Part shown: positions 50,603 to 58,267 of the stretch, piece after piece
Layout of the letters: each line of letters starts with the position of its first letter
Position numbering within the stretch: position 1 is the stretch's first letter
NCBI RefSeq assembly: GCF_029351045.1
Contig: NZ_JARKIN010000001.1
Span: 3,212,501-3,276,500 of the forward strand
Direction of reading: 5' to 3'
DNA: 64,000 nt
DNA from: Streptomyces sp. WMMB303
GTDB lineage: Bacteria; Actinomycetota; Actinomycetes; Streptomycetales; Streptomycetaceae
Program-made: the position numbers and the translations under genes
The notes under the pieces: generated by a model
What the model was told of the DNA's origin: nothing
Databases searched by the model: none
What the model saw: only the letters and a program-made list of their open reading frames with translations

Positions 50603-51688
50603 ATGCGCGTTCTTGTCACCGGCGGTGCCGGATTCATCGGTTCCCACGTCGTGGAGGCCCTGACCGACGCGGGCCACGAGGCGGTCGTCCTGGACGCCCT
50701 GCTGCCGTCGGCGCACGGTGAGGGCGCCGCATCCCCCGCCACCGTGCCGGGGGCGCGGCAGCTGCGCGGCGACGTGCGCGACCGGGACGCCGTCGCCGAG
50801 GCGCTGCGCGGTGTGGACGCGGTGTGCCACCAGGCGGCGATGGTCGGGCTGGGCAAGGACTTCTCCGACGCCCCGGAGTACGTCAGTTGCAACGACTTCG
50901 GCACGGCGGTGCTGCTGACCGCGATGGAGCGGGCCGGGGTGCGGGCCCTGGTGCTGGCCGGTTCGATGGTCGTCTACGGGGAAGGGCGCTACACCTGCCC
51001 CCAGCACGGAGTCGTCCGGCCGGGGCCGCGTGCCGTGCCGGACCTGCGTGCCGGGCGGTTCGAGCCGCCGTGCCCCGACTGCGGCGCCGCGCTGCGCCCC
51101 GGGCTGGTCGGCGAGGACGCGCCGCTGGACCCGCGGAACACCTATGCGACCACCAAGCTCGCCCAGGAGCACCTGGCGGCGGCGTGGGCCCGCGCGGTCG
51201 ACGGGGCCGCGGTCTCGCTGCGCTACCACAACGTCTACGGGCCCGGGATGCCCTGTGACACGCCGTACGCGGGAGTGGCCTCGTTCTTCCGCTCGGCGCT
51301 CGCCCGCGGGGTGGCCCCCACCGTCTACGAGGACGGGGCGCAGCGCCGGGACTTCGTCCACGTGCGGGACATCGCAGCCGCCAACGTCACCGCGCTGGAG
51401 GCGCTGCACACGCCGGGCGCGGGCCGGGCGCCGGGCTCCTTCGCCGCGTACAACACCGGCAGCGGGGACCCGCACACCATCGGCGAGACGGCCAGCGCGC
51501 TGGCCGAGTTCTACGGCGGGCCCGACCCGGTGGTGACGGGCGAGTTCCGGCTGGGCGACGTCCGGCACATCACGGCGTCCTCCGAACGGGCCGCGCGGGA
51601 ACTGGGTTGGCGCGCGCAGATCGGTTTCGGGGAGGGCATGAAGGAGTTCGCGGTGTCCGACATGAGGGCGCCGTCGGGGCGGGCGTAG
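50603..51688 (+). CDS. NAD-dependent nucleotide-sugar epimerase (dTDP-rhamnose 4-epimerase-like)
   Basis: The 361-residue extended SDR has an NAD motif (VLVTGGAGFIGSHVVEAL), a catalytic Ser in LAGSMVVYGEG and YATTK as the catalytic YxxxK. Between them lies an insertion of about 45 residues with CPQH and CPDC, four possible zinc ligands. From memory this insertion is found in dTDP-L-rhamnose 4-epimerases (WbiB type); simpler UDP-glucose epimerases lack it. It would make a nucleotide sugar for an envelope glycan. The nearby two-component system and the GT2 and DUF2064 genes fit an envelope-sugar function. Confidence 0.8.
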   Translation: MRVLVTGGAGFIGSHVVEALTDAGHEAVVLDALLPSAHGEGAASPATVPGARQLRGDVRDRDAVAEALRGVDAVCHQAAMVGLGKDFSDAPEYVSCNDFGTAVLLTAMERAGVRALVLAGSMVVYGEGRYTCPQHGVVRPGPRAVPDLRAGRFEPPCPDCGAALRPGLVGEDAPLDPRNTYATTKLAQEHLAAAWARAVDGAAVSLRYHNVYGPGMPCDTPYAGVASFFRSALARGVAPTVYEDGAQRRDFVHVRDIAAANVTALEALHTPGAGRAPGSFAAYNTGSGDPHTIGETASALAEFYGGPDPVVTGEFRLGDVRHITASSERAARELGWRAQIGFGEGMKEFAVSDMRAPSGRA

Positions 51689-51723
51689 CGGACCGTTGCG
51701 CCACCGTCCCCGTTCCCGCGCCA

Positions 51724-51759
51724 CCGGATGCAGCCGATTCGCCGGATGCAGCCGACTCG
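51724..51759. repeat. 18-bp tandem repeat, two copies
   Basis: CCGGATGCAGCCGAYTCG occurs at 51724-51741 and 51742-51759 with one mismatch. It lies in the gap between the epimerase and the convergent histidine kinase gene. Confidence 0.7.
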
Positions 51760-51830
51760 CCGGGTGCCGCCTGCTCCTCGGCGGCCCCTTCGCGGGCTGC
51801 CGATCCGCCGGAGGACCGCTCGGCGCGGGC

Positions 51831-52952
51831 TCAGCCCGGTCCGGCGGTCGGCAGGGTGAGTTCGAAGCAGCAGCCGCCGGTCACGTTGTGGACGGCCGCC
51901 GTGCCCCGGTGGGCCTCGACGATGCCGCGGACGATGGCCAGCCCCAGGCCGGCGCCCGGGGGCGTGCGGGCGTGGGTGCCGCGCCAGCCGGTGTCGAAGA
52001 CGCGGGGCAGGTCCTCCTCGGGGATGCCGCCGCAGCCGTCCGTGACGGAGAGGACGACCTGCTCCTGGACGCTGCGGACATGCACCGCGACGGTGCCGTC
52101 GGCCGGAGTGCGCCGGATGGCGTTGACGAGCAGGTTCCCCAGCACTCTGGTCATCTCGCGCGGGTCCACCTCCACCGGCACGTCGGTCAGCGCGTCGCCC
52201 ACCAGCCGGACCCCGCTCTGCCGGGCCAGCGGGTCGGCGCCCGCCAGCGCTTCCGCGACGAGTTCGGCGGAGGCCACCCGGTGGGTGGTCAGGGCGAGCG
52301 CGCCGGCGTGGATCCGGGAGAGTTCGAACAGGTCGCCGACCATGGAGTTGAGCCGTTCGACCTCGGTGCGGATCTGCCGCAGGCAGCGTCCGGTGTCCTC
52401 CACCATGCCGTCCTCCAGCGCCTCGGACATGGCACGCAGTCCGGCCAGCGGGGTGCGCAGATCGTGCGAGATCCAGGCGACCAGTTCCCGCCGGGAGCTC
52501 TCCAGTGCCCGCTCGCGGTCCCGGGAGGCGGCCAGTTTCTCGCTGGTGGCGGCCAGCTCCCGGGTCAGGGCCGCGAACTCGGCCGGGTCGTCCGCCTCGG
52601 CCGCGCCGGGTGCCGGGAAGCTGCCGCCGTCGCCGAAGGACCGCGCCGCGCGGGTGAGGGCGTGGCTGCGGGCCGCCACCCAGCGGCCCAGCAGCAGCGC
52701 GGTCGCCAGCGAGACGACGGCCGCCATGGCGACGACGGTGGTGATGACGAACAGGTCGTGCCGGGAGAGGAACATGGCCCAGGCGACGGCCAGCGTCCCG
52801 GAGAGCATGGCGGTCACGGCAACGGTGGAGACGACCGTCAGGGACACGGCGAGCGAGCGGTGCCGCAGGGCGCGCAGCGCCAGGGCGCCCAGCAGTCCGG
52901 CGGCTGCGGCTCCCAGGAAGGCGAACAGGGCGATGAGCAGCATGTCGTGCAC
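51831..52952 (-). CDS. Sensor histidine kinase
   Basis: The 373-residue protein has two or three membrane segments (about 4-28, 38-62, 70-92), almost no extracellular loop, then a HAMP-like stretch. The dimerisation/phosphoacceptor box is WISHDLRTPLAG. The HATPase has N-box NLLVNAIRRTPADG, G1 DGCGGIPEEDL and G2 PPGAGLGLAIV. It autophosphorylates on the H-box His and donates to the response regulator encoded 6 bp upstream. The absence of a large sensor loop suggests membrane or intramembrane sensing. It is convergent with the epimerase gene. Confidence 0.92.
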   Translation of the reverse strand: MHDMLLIALFAFLGAAAAGLLGALALRALRHRSLAVSLTVVSTVAVTAMLSGTLAVAWAMFLSRHDLFVITTVVAMAAVVSLATALLLGRWVAARSHALTRAARSFGDGGSFPAPGAAEADDPAEFAALTRELAATSEKLAASRDRERALESSRRELVAWISHDLRTPLAGLRAMSEALEDGMVEDTGRCLRQIRTEVERLNSMVGDLFELSRIHAGALALTTHRVASAELVAEALAGADPLARQSGVRLVGDALTDVPVEVDPREMTRVLGNLLVNAIRRTPADGTVAVHVRSVQEQVVLSVTDGCGGIPEEDLPRVFDTGWRGTHARTPPGAGLGLAIVRGIVEAHRGTAAVHNVTGGCCFELTLPTAGPG

Positions 52953-52958
52953 GGTGGT

Positions 52959-53678
52959 TCAGTCCTCCTGCGCGTCGGCGCCCGGGTCGAACCGGTAGCC
53001 GACCCCCCACACGGTCCGGATCAGCCGGGGCTGCGCGGGATCGTCCTCGATCTTGGCGCGCAGTCGGCGTACGTGGACGGTGACCGTCGAGAGGTCGCCG
53101 AAGGCCCAGCCCCACACCTCGCGCATCAGCTCCTCGCGGGAGAACGCGCGGGCAGGGTGCCGCAGCAGGTGGGCCAGCAGGTCGAACTCGCGCACGGTGA
53201 GCGAGAGGTCGGTGCCGTCCCGGGCGGCGCGCCGGGCGAGGGGGTCGACGGCCAGTCCCGCGGCGCGCAGCACCGGGGCGGGCCGCGGCGCCTCTTCGGC
53301 GTGGCGGCTGCGGCGCAGCACGGACTCGACGCGCAGCACCAGCTCGCGGGGGCTGAACGGCTTGGTGACGTAGTCGTCGGCGCCGACCTCGAGGCCCAGC
53401 ACCCGGTCGCCCTCGTCGCCGAGTGCCGTGAGCATGATGACGGGTACGGGTCCTCTGCCGCGCAGTTGGCGGCAGACCTCCAGCCCGTCCATGCCGGGCA
53501 GCATCAGGTCGAGCACGACCAGGTCCGGCCACCGGGCCGCGGCGCGTGCCAGCGCGTCGGGGCCGGTCTCCGCGCGGTCGACGGCGTATCCGGCGCGCTG
53601 GAGGTACCCGGTGACGACCTCGGCGACGGTGGGGTCGTCGTCGACGACCAGGACACGCCCGGCGGGTGGTGGCTGCAT
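52959..53678 (-). CDS. OmpR-family response regulator
   Basis: The 239-residue protein starts at ATG 53678 (MQPPPAGRVLVVDDDP). The receiver domain has the acidic pair VDDD, the phosphoacceptor Asp in LVVLDLMLPGMDG, Thr in MLTALG and Lys in TKPFSP. The winged-helix domain follows (LSLTVREFDLLAHLLRHPARAFSREELMREVWG, VTVHVRRLRAKIEDD). It is co-transcribed with the kinase gene. The divergent promoter region towards the GT2 gene contains an inverted repeat and a motif also found before the epimerase, so both are candidate targets. Confidence 0.93.
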   Translation of the reverse strand: MQPPPAGRVLVVDDDPTVAEVVTGYLQRAGYAVDRAETGPDALARAAARWPDLVVLDLMLPGMDGLEVCRQLRGRGPVPVIMLTALGDEGDRVLGLEVGADDYVTKPFSPRELVLRVESVLRRSRHAEEAPRPAPVLRAAGLAVDPLARRAARDGTDLSLTVREFDLLAHLLRHPARAFSREELMREVWGWAFGDLSTVTVHVRRLRAKIEDDPAQPRLIRTVWGVGYRFDPGADAQED

Positions 53679-53742
53679 GGCCTCAGGGTCGCACCGGATT
53701 CCGGAGCGCGGGAGGCGGGTCGGCGGCGGTCGGGGCGATGTC

Positions 53743-53761
53743 CGTGTTTCGTAAGAACACG
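53743..53761. promoter_or_regulatory. Inverted repeat in the RR/GT2 divergent region
   Basis: CGTGTT (53743-53748), seven bases and AACACG (53756-53761) form a perfect inverted repeat. Its right part contains CGTAAGAAC, the inverse of the motif at 50534-50542. A TAGGGT -10 box for the GT2 gene is at 53789-53794. The site is a candidate for binding by the encoded response regulator. Confidence 0.45.
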
Positions 53762-53836
53762 AAGTCTGGAATGTCGCGTTTGGCTCCGTAGGGTGTGCGG
53801 AGCGTGATCGAACCTCGTCCGAAGGAGGCCGTGCCC

Positions 53837-54520
53837 GTGCCCGGTGTCGATGTCGTACTCCCCTGCCTCGACGAGGAAGAGGCGCTGCCCTGGGTGCTGG
53901 AGCGGGTCCCCCCGGACTGGCGTGCGATCGTCGTCGACAACGGCTCCACGGACGACTCGGCGGCCACGGCACGCGGACTGGGCGCGACCGTCGTCTCCGA
54001 GTCCCGGCGCGGCTTCGGCGCCGCCTGCCACGCGGGGCTGACGGCCGCCGAGGCGGACATCGTCTGCTTCTGCGACTGCGACGCCTCGCTCGACCCCGCC
54101 CTCCTGGTGCCGTTCGTGGAGGCGGTGCGGGAGGGCCGCAGCGACCTCGTCCTGGGCCGCAGGCGCCCGCAGACGCGCGGTGCGTGGCCCGCGCACGCCC
54201 GCGCCGGCAACCTCGCGCTGTCCCGGATGCTGCACGCACGCACCGGCGTACGACTGCACGATCTGGGCCCGCTGCGCGCGGCCCGCCGCGAAGCGCTGCT
54301 GGCGCTCGGACTGACCGACCGGCGCAGCGGATACCCGCTCCAGATGGTCGTGCGGGCGGCGGACGCCGGGTGGCGCATCGAGGAGCGCGACGTGCCCTAC
54401 CGCCCGCGCACCGGCAAGTCCAAGGTGACCGGCACCTGGCGGGGCACCTGGCACGCGGTACGCGACATGCGGGCGGTGCTCCAGGAACCGCCCGTCACCG
54501 AACAGGAGGCTTCCCGATGA
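53837..54520 (+). CDS. Family 2 glycosyltransferase (dolichol-phosphate-mannose-synthase-like)
   Basis: GTG 53837 is chosen because AAGGAGG (53822-53828) is eight bases upstream; a longer frame exists but its extra residues are not protein-like. The 227-residue GT-A domain begins VPGVDVVLPCLDEEEALPWVL and has DNGSTD and the metal-binding DCDAS motif (CFCDCDASLDP). There are no C-terminal membrane helices. It would transfer a sugar from a nucleotide donor to a lipid or small acceptor. It overlaps the next gene by ATGA and heads a three-gene operon. Confidence 0.85.
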   Translation: MPGVDVVLPCLDEEEALPWVLERVPPDWRAIVVDNGSTDDSAATARGLGATVVSESRRGFGAACHAGLTAAEADIVCFCDCDASLDPALLVPFVEAVREGRSDLVLGRRRPQTRGAWPAHARAGNLALSRMLHARTGVRLHDLGPLRAARREALLALGLTDRRSGYPLQMVVRAADAGWRIEERDVPYRPRTGKSKVTGTWRGTWHAVRDMRAVLQEPPVTEQEASR

Positions 54521-55290
54521 CGACGTCGCCCCGCCCCGCCGGGGGGCCCACCCCGGAGGAATCCGCCCCGGAAGGAACCGCCCCGGCGGGAGACACCACC
54601 CTGCTCGTCATCGCCAAGGAGCCGCTGCCCGGGCGGGCCAAGACGCGGCTGTGCCCGCCGTGCACCCCGCAGCAGGCGGCCCGGCTGGCGGCGGCCGCGC
54701 TGCACGACACTCTGGAGGCCGTGCGGGTCATGCCCGCCGCGCGCCGGGTGCTGGTGCTGTCCGGCCGGCCCGGCGAGTGGCTGCCTCCCGGCTTCGACGT
54801 CGTGCCGCAGTGCTCCGGCGGTCTGGACGAGCGGCTGGCCGCGGCGTTCGCCGCGGCGGGCACCGGCCCGGCGCTGCTCGTGGGCATGGACACCCCGCAG
54901 GTGACGCCCGCGCTGCTGGAGCCCGCGCTCGGTCCGGACGGTTGGCGGGAGTGCGACGCCTGGTTCGGGCCCGCGCTGGACGGCGGCTTCTGGGCGCTGG
55001 GACTGGCCCGCCCGGATCCCGCACTGCTGCGCGGGGTCCCGATGTCCACCGCGACGACCGGACAGGCGCAACTCGACCGGCTCACCCGGGAGGGGCTGCG
55101 GGTGCGCCGACTGCCCGCGCTGCGCGACGTGGACACCGCCGAGGACGCGGTGCGGGTCGCCGCCGAGACACCAGGCAGCCGGTTCGCGGCCGCCGTGGCA
55201 GCGGTACCGGAACTGCCGCCCCACCGCCCCGGCATCCCCACGGGCCGCTCCCCGCAGGACACCGCGCAGCACCGGACGGCCGCCCCATGA
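54517..55290 (+). CDS. DUF2064 (TIGR04282-like) glycosyltransferase/nucleotidyltransferase
   Basis: The 257-residue protein has LLVIAKEPLPGRAKTRLCPPCTPQQAARLA, the N-terminal signature of DUF2064, and later LLVGMDTPQVTPALL and DAWFGPALDGGFWALGL. The fold is GT-A-like and related to nucleotidyltransferases. In databases it often carries an arsenosugar-biosynthesis label, which the context here does not support beyond its pairing with a GT2 gene. It overlaps its neighbours on both sides by ATGA, so the GT2, DUF2064 and methyltransferase genes form one translationally coupled operon. Confidence 0.85.
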   Translation: MTTSPRPAGGPTPEESAPEGTAPAGDTTLLVIAKEPLPGRAKTRLCPPCTPQQAARLAAAALHDTLEAVRVMPAARRVLVLSGRPGEWLPPGFDVVPQCSGGLDERLAAAFAAAGTGPALLVGMDTPQVTPALLEPALGPDGWRECDAWFGPALDGGFWALGLARPDPALLRGVPMSTATTGQAQLDRLTREGLRVRRLPALRDVDTAEDAVRVAAETPGSRFAAAVAAVPELPPHRPGIPTGRSPQDTAQHRTAAP

Positions 55291-56039
55291 CGGCCACCAC
55301 GCGCGCCACGCCCCCGCACCAGGCAGCGTCCGCGGATCCGGCCCCGACGGGCACCGCTGCGGCGCCCGAGCAGCAGGACGCTCCGGGCACCCCGTGGGGC
55401 GCCGACCCGTACGCGGACGCGCTCCGCAGCGGCCGCGGCCCGCTCTTCCTGCGGCGCAGCGACGGCTGGCTGCTGCCGCTGGAGGTGGAGCGCTGGTGTG
55501 CGAGCGCGGATTCCGCCGACATGTCGGTGCTGCGCCGCTGCGAGGGCGCGGTGCTGGACGTGGGCTGCGGGCCGGGCAGGCTGGTGGCGGCCCTGTCCTC
55601 GCTCGGCCACCGGGTGCTGGGCATCGACGTGAGCCCGGAGGCCGTCGCCCGCACCGTCGGCCTCGGCGGTACCGCGCTGCACCGTTCGGTCTTCGAACCG
55701 CTGCCCGGGGAGGGCCGCTGGGGCAGCGTGCTGCTGATGGACGGCAACCTCGGTATCGGCGGCGACCCCGAGGCGCTGCTGGAGCGCTGCGCCCGGCTCC
55801 TGGCACCGGACGGGCTGCTGCTGGCCGAGACCTCGCCCCTGGACGTGGACGAGCGGGCCCAGGTGCGGATCGACGACGGGCGCGGCGTGCACCACCCGCA
55901 CCCCGGCAGCGGCCGGCCGTTCCCCTGGGCCCGGCTGGGCACCGCGGCCCTGCTGCGGTACGCGGCGCCCGCCGGGTGGGCGACCGCGGGTCAGTGGGGT
56001 TCCGGCGGGCGCTCGTTCGTCGCGCTGCGGCGCCCCTGA
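55287..56039 (+). CDS. Class I SAM-dependent methyltransferase
   Basis: The 250-residue protein has the SAM motif AVLDVGCGPGRLVAAL, the acidic loop LGIDVSPEAV and a later LLMDGNLGIGGDPEALLERCARLL. A disordered N-terminus of about 40 residues comes first. It is the third gene of the GT2-DUF2064 operon, so its acceptor is probably the product of those enzymes or a lipid-linked sugar. Its 3' end overlaps the convergent membrane-protein gene by 49 bp. Confidence 0.85.
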   Translation: MTATTRATPPHQAASADPAPTGTAAAPEQQDAPGTPWGADPYADALRSGRGPLFLRRSDGWLLPLEVERWCASADSADMSVLRRCEGAVLDVGCGPGRLVAALSSLGHRVLGIDVSPEAVARTVGLGGTALHRSVFEPLPGEGRWGSVLLMDGNLGIGGDPEALLERCARLLAPDGLLLAETSPLDVDERAQVRIDDGRGVHHPHPGSGRPFPWARLGTAALLRYAAPAGWATAGQWGSGGRSFVALRRP

Positions 56040-56611
56040 GGGTCCGGCTGCCGGTCGCGGCGGCCGCGCAGGGTCCGCGCGGCCAGCCACACTCCGGAGA
56101 CGGTGAACAGGCCGACGGTCAGCCACAGCCAGTGCAGCGCGTAGCCGTTGTTGCCCTCCGGCCGTCCGGTGAGTCCCGCGTACCGGTCGGCCGGCCCGGT
56201 GATCAGCGGGAACCAGACCAGTAGCAGCAGGAGGGAGAGCAGGGCCGGGATCCGCAGGTGGTTGACGTACCGTCCGGCGAGCCGGGGCACCCGGTCGGCC
56301 AGCGAGTACAGCGGCACCAGCACCAGATCGTGCAGCAGCGCCGCACCCACGAACCAGACCGCGACCCCGAGCCAGTCGTCCGCCAGGAAGCGCACGCCCG
56401 CGTATCCGGCGAGCACGAACGAGGCCAGCAGCAAGGCGATCTGGAACGGACTGCCCAGCAGTCGGCGCAGCCCGGCGGCTCCCGGCCCCCGGTCCGCTCC
56501 CGGCTTCCGCCGTCCGGCTCCGGCTCCCGGCTCCCCGGCGGCCTCCGCCTCCGCGCCCGTCCGGCCGTCCGCGCCGCCGCCCGCGGCGGCTTCCTCCGGG
56601 CCGCCGCTCAT
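55991..56611 (-). CDS. Integral membrane protein coupled to the molybdenum oxidoreductase
   Basis: The 206-residue protein starts at ATG 56611, overlapping the oxidoreductase stop by ATGA. After a Gly/Ala/Glu-rich start of about 45 residues there are four membrane segments (IALLLASFVLAGYAGVRFL, WFVGAALLHDLVLVPLYSL, IPALLSLLLLLVWFPL, LHWLWLTVGLFTVSGVWLAA). Family not recognised. Coupling to the cytochrome-b561/molybdopterin protein suggests a role in its membrane complex or electron delivery. Confidence 0.75.
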   Translation of the reverse strand: MSGGPEEAAAGGGADGRTGAEAEAAGEPGAGAGRRKPGADRGPGAAGLRRLLGSPFQIALLLASFVLAGYAGVRFLADDWLGVAVWFVGAALLHDLVLVPLYSLADRVPRLAGRYVNHLRIPALLSLLLLLVWFPLITGPADRYAGLTGRPEGNNGYALHWLWLTVGLFTVSGVWLAARTLRGRRDRQPDPQGRRSATNERPPEPH

Positions 56612-58155
56612 CGGTCCGCTCCGAACGCCAGCCGCCGGACCCACTTGGTGTTGTGCACCCCGGGCGCTGCCGGAACGATGACCCGCGCCGGGTAGCCGTG
56701 GTCGAGGGAGAGGTCCTCACCGCCCACCCGCAGCGCCAGCAGGGACCGCGGGTCGCGCACCTGGTTGTCCCGCAGCGCGGCGTGCCGGAAGGCACCGGAG
56801 CGCTGCAGGGAGGCGACGAACACCCCGGGCAGTCCGTCCCTGGGGTCGAAGCCGACCAACTCCGCCAGGTCGCGCAGCCGCACACCGCTCCAGTGCTGGT
56901 CGGAGGTCGACCAGCCCTCCACGCAGGCGATCGGCAACGCGGCGGAGTGCTGCGGCATGGCCAGCAGATCGGCCCGGGAGAGGCGCTGCGTGGGCCCGCC
57001 GGGACGCTCCAGGGTCAGCCGCCAGCCCGCTCCGGTCTCCGCGCCGGTGATGCCGACGGCGGCGGCCGTCTTGTTGATCTGGAAGGCGTTCGCGCCGCTC
57101 CCCGGTTCCGGCCCGCCGTGCGGCGCCAGCAGGGCGGTGCGGCGGGGCAGTCCGTCGAAGTTCTGGCCCACGGTCACCGCCAGCAGCAGCACGGAGCCGC
57201 CGCCCACCGCACCGAGCGCGCCGCGCCGCGTCAAGGTCGGCGCCGCCGGACGCGGTGCGACCAGCCCGGTGTCCAGGTCCGGCTCGCGTGCTCCCTCGTG
57301 GGCGCGCTCGGGCGCGCCGCCCGCGGCCCGCCCGCCGGGCCGGTCGTACTCCTCGGGGCCGTCCTGCTCCCCGCCCTCGTCGTACTCTCCCGCGGCGGCC
57401 GGCTCCTCGGCGCCGCCAGGCTCCCCCGCGGCGACCCGCTCCTCGGCGCCGGCCGTCTCGGACTCCCCGGTGCCGGCCCGCCCGGCGGCCGCTTCGTACC
57501 GGCGGGCCGCGCGCTCCTCCCGACCGGCCCGTCCGGTGCCGCCCGAGGCGAAGTCGCGCGGCGCCCCGTTGCGCAGCGCGTGCAGGGCCTTCGGCAGCCG
57601 CAGGACGACGTGCACCACGAAGGCGGAGATGAACACCCAGGCACCGTAGAAGTGCAGCGGGTAGAACGAGCCGGGGAACAGGTAGTCGAGCTGGACGTTC
57701 AGCAGCCCCGTGACGAACTCGAACAGGACACCCCCCACGAGCAGCAGCAGCGAGATCCGCTCCAGCGCGTGCGCCGCCGAACGCGCCGGCGGCAAGGTGA
57801 ACAGCTTGGGGACGACCGACCAGAGCTTCGCCAGCAGCACCGGGACGAGCACCACACCGAGCGTGACGTGCAGTCCTTGGGTGAGCCGGTAGAGCCAGTA
57901 CGGATCGGTCGGCCAGGCGAACAGGTAGAACCCCAGCAGTCCGCGGTCCGGTGTCCGGTCGTTGGGAGCGGCCAGGTCCGGGTTGTACGCCGCGTACGAC
58001 AGCAGCCCGGTGACGAACAGCACGGTGATGCCGAGCAGCAGTACGACACCGAGCAGCGCCGTCAGCCAGGGGCCGCGCAGCGGACTGCGCCAGAAGCGGG
58101 GATCGGTGGGGAGCCGGGTGGACGGGGGTGACGGAAGGGTGCGGTGGTCGCCCAT
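56608..58155 (-). CDS. Cytochrome-b561-like/molybdopterin oxidoreductase fusion
   Basis: The 515-residue protein starts at ATG 58155. Residues 1-205 hold four to five membrane helices with several His, resembling a b-type cytochrome. A Glu/Ala/Gly-rich linker follows. TRRGALGAVGG and a hydrophobic stretch then resemble a Tat-type signal inside the chain, so the C-terminal domain should be outside. The C-terminal sulfite-oxidase-type domain carries the molybdenum-ligating Cys in ALPIACVEGWSTSDQHW, then WSGVRLRDLAEL, SLDHGYPARVIVPAAPG and KWVRRL. This unites the YedY/MsrP-like and haem-membrane functions in one chain. The substrate may be oxidised envelope protein or a sulfoxide, but that is a guess. 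Confidence 0.82.
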   Translation of the reverse strand: MGDHRTLPSPPSTRLPTDPRFWRSPLRGPWLTALLGVVLLLGITVLFVTGLLSYAAYNPDLAAPNDRTPDRGLLGFYLFAWPTDPYWLYRLTQGLHVTLGVVLVPVLLAKLWSVVPKLFTLPPARSAAHALERISLLLLVGGVLFEFVTGLLNVQLDYLFPGSFYPLHFYGAWVFISAFVVHVVLRLPKALHALRNGAPRDFASGGTGRAGREERAARRYEAAAGRAGTGESETAGAEERVAAGEPGGAEEPAAAGEYDEGGEQDGPEEYDRPGGRAAGGAPERAHEGAREPDLDTGLVAPRPAAPTLTRRGALGAVGGGSVLLLAVTVGQNFDGLPRRTALLAPHGGPEPGSGANAFQINKTAAAVGITGAETGAGWRLTLERPGGPTQRLSRADLLAMPQHSAALPIACVEGWSTSDQHWSGVRLRDLAELVGFDPRDGLPGVFVASLQRSGAFRHAALRDNQVRDPRSLLALRVGGEDLSLDHGYPARVIVPAAPGVHNTKWVRRLAFGADR

Positions 58156-58255
58156 GCGGCGACCGTATGCGCCAGGACGGCCCCGCGGGGGCCGGGAACC
58201 CATGACGAAACGCTGACATCCTCCCCTGGTGGCCCCCGCACGGCCCCGCGCGGCC

Positions 58256-58261
58256 TAACGT
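58256..58261 (+). promoter_or_regulatory. -10 box of a leaderless membrane-protein gene
   Basis: TAACGT ends six bases before GTG 58268, indicating a leaderless transcript. Confidence 0.5.
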
Positions 58262-58267
58262 GCCCGT

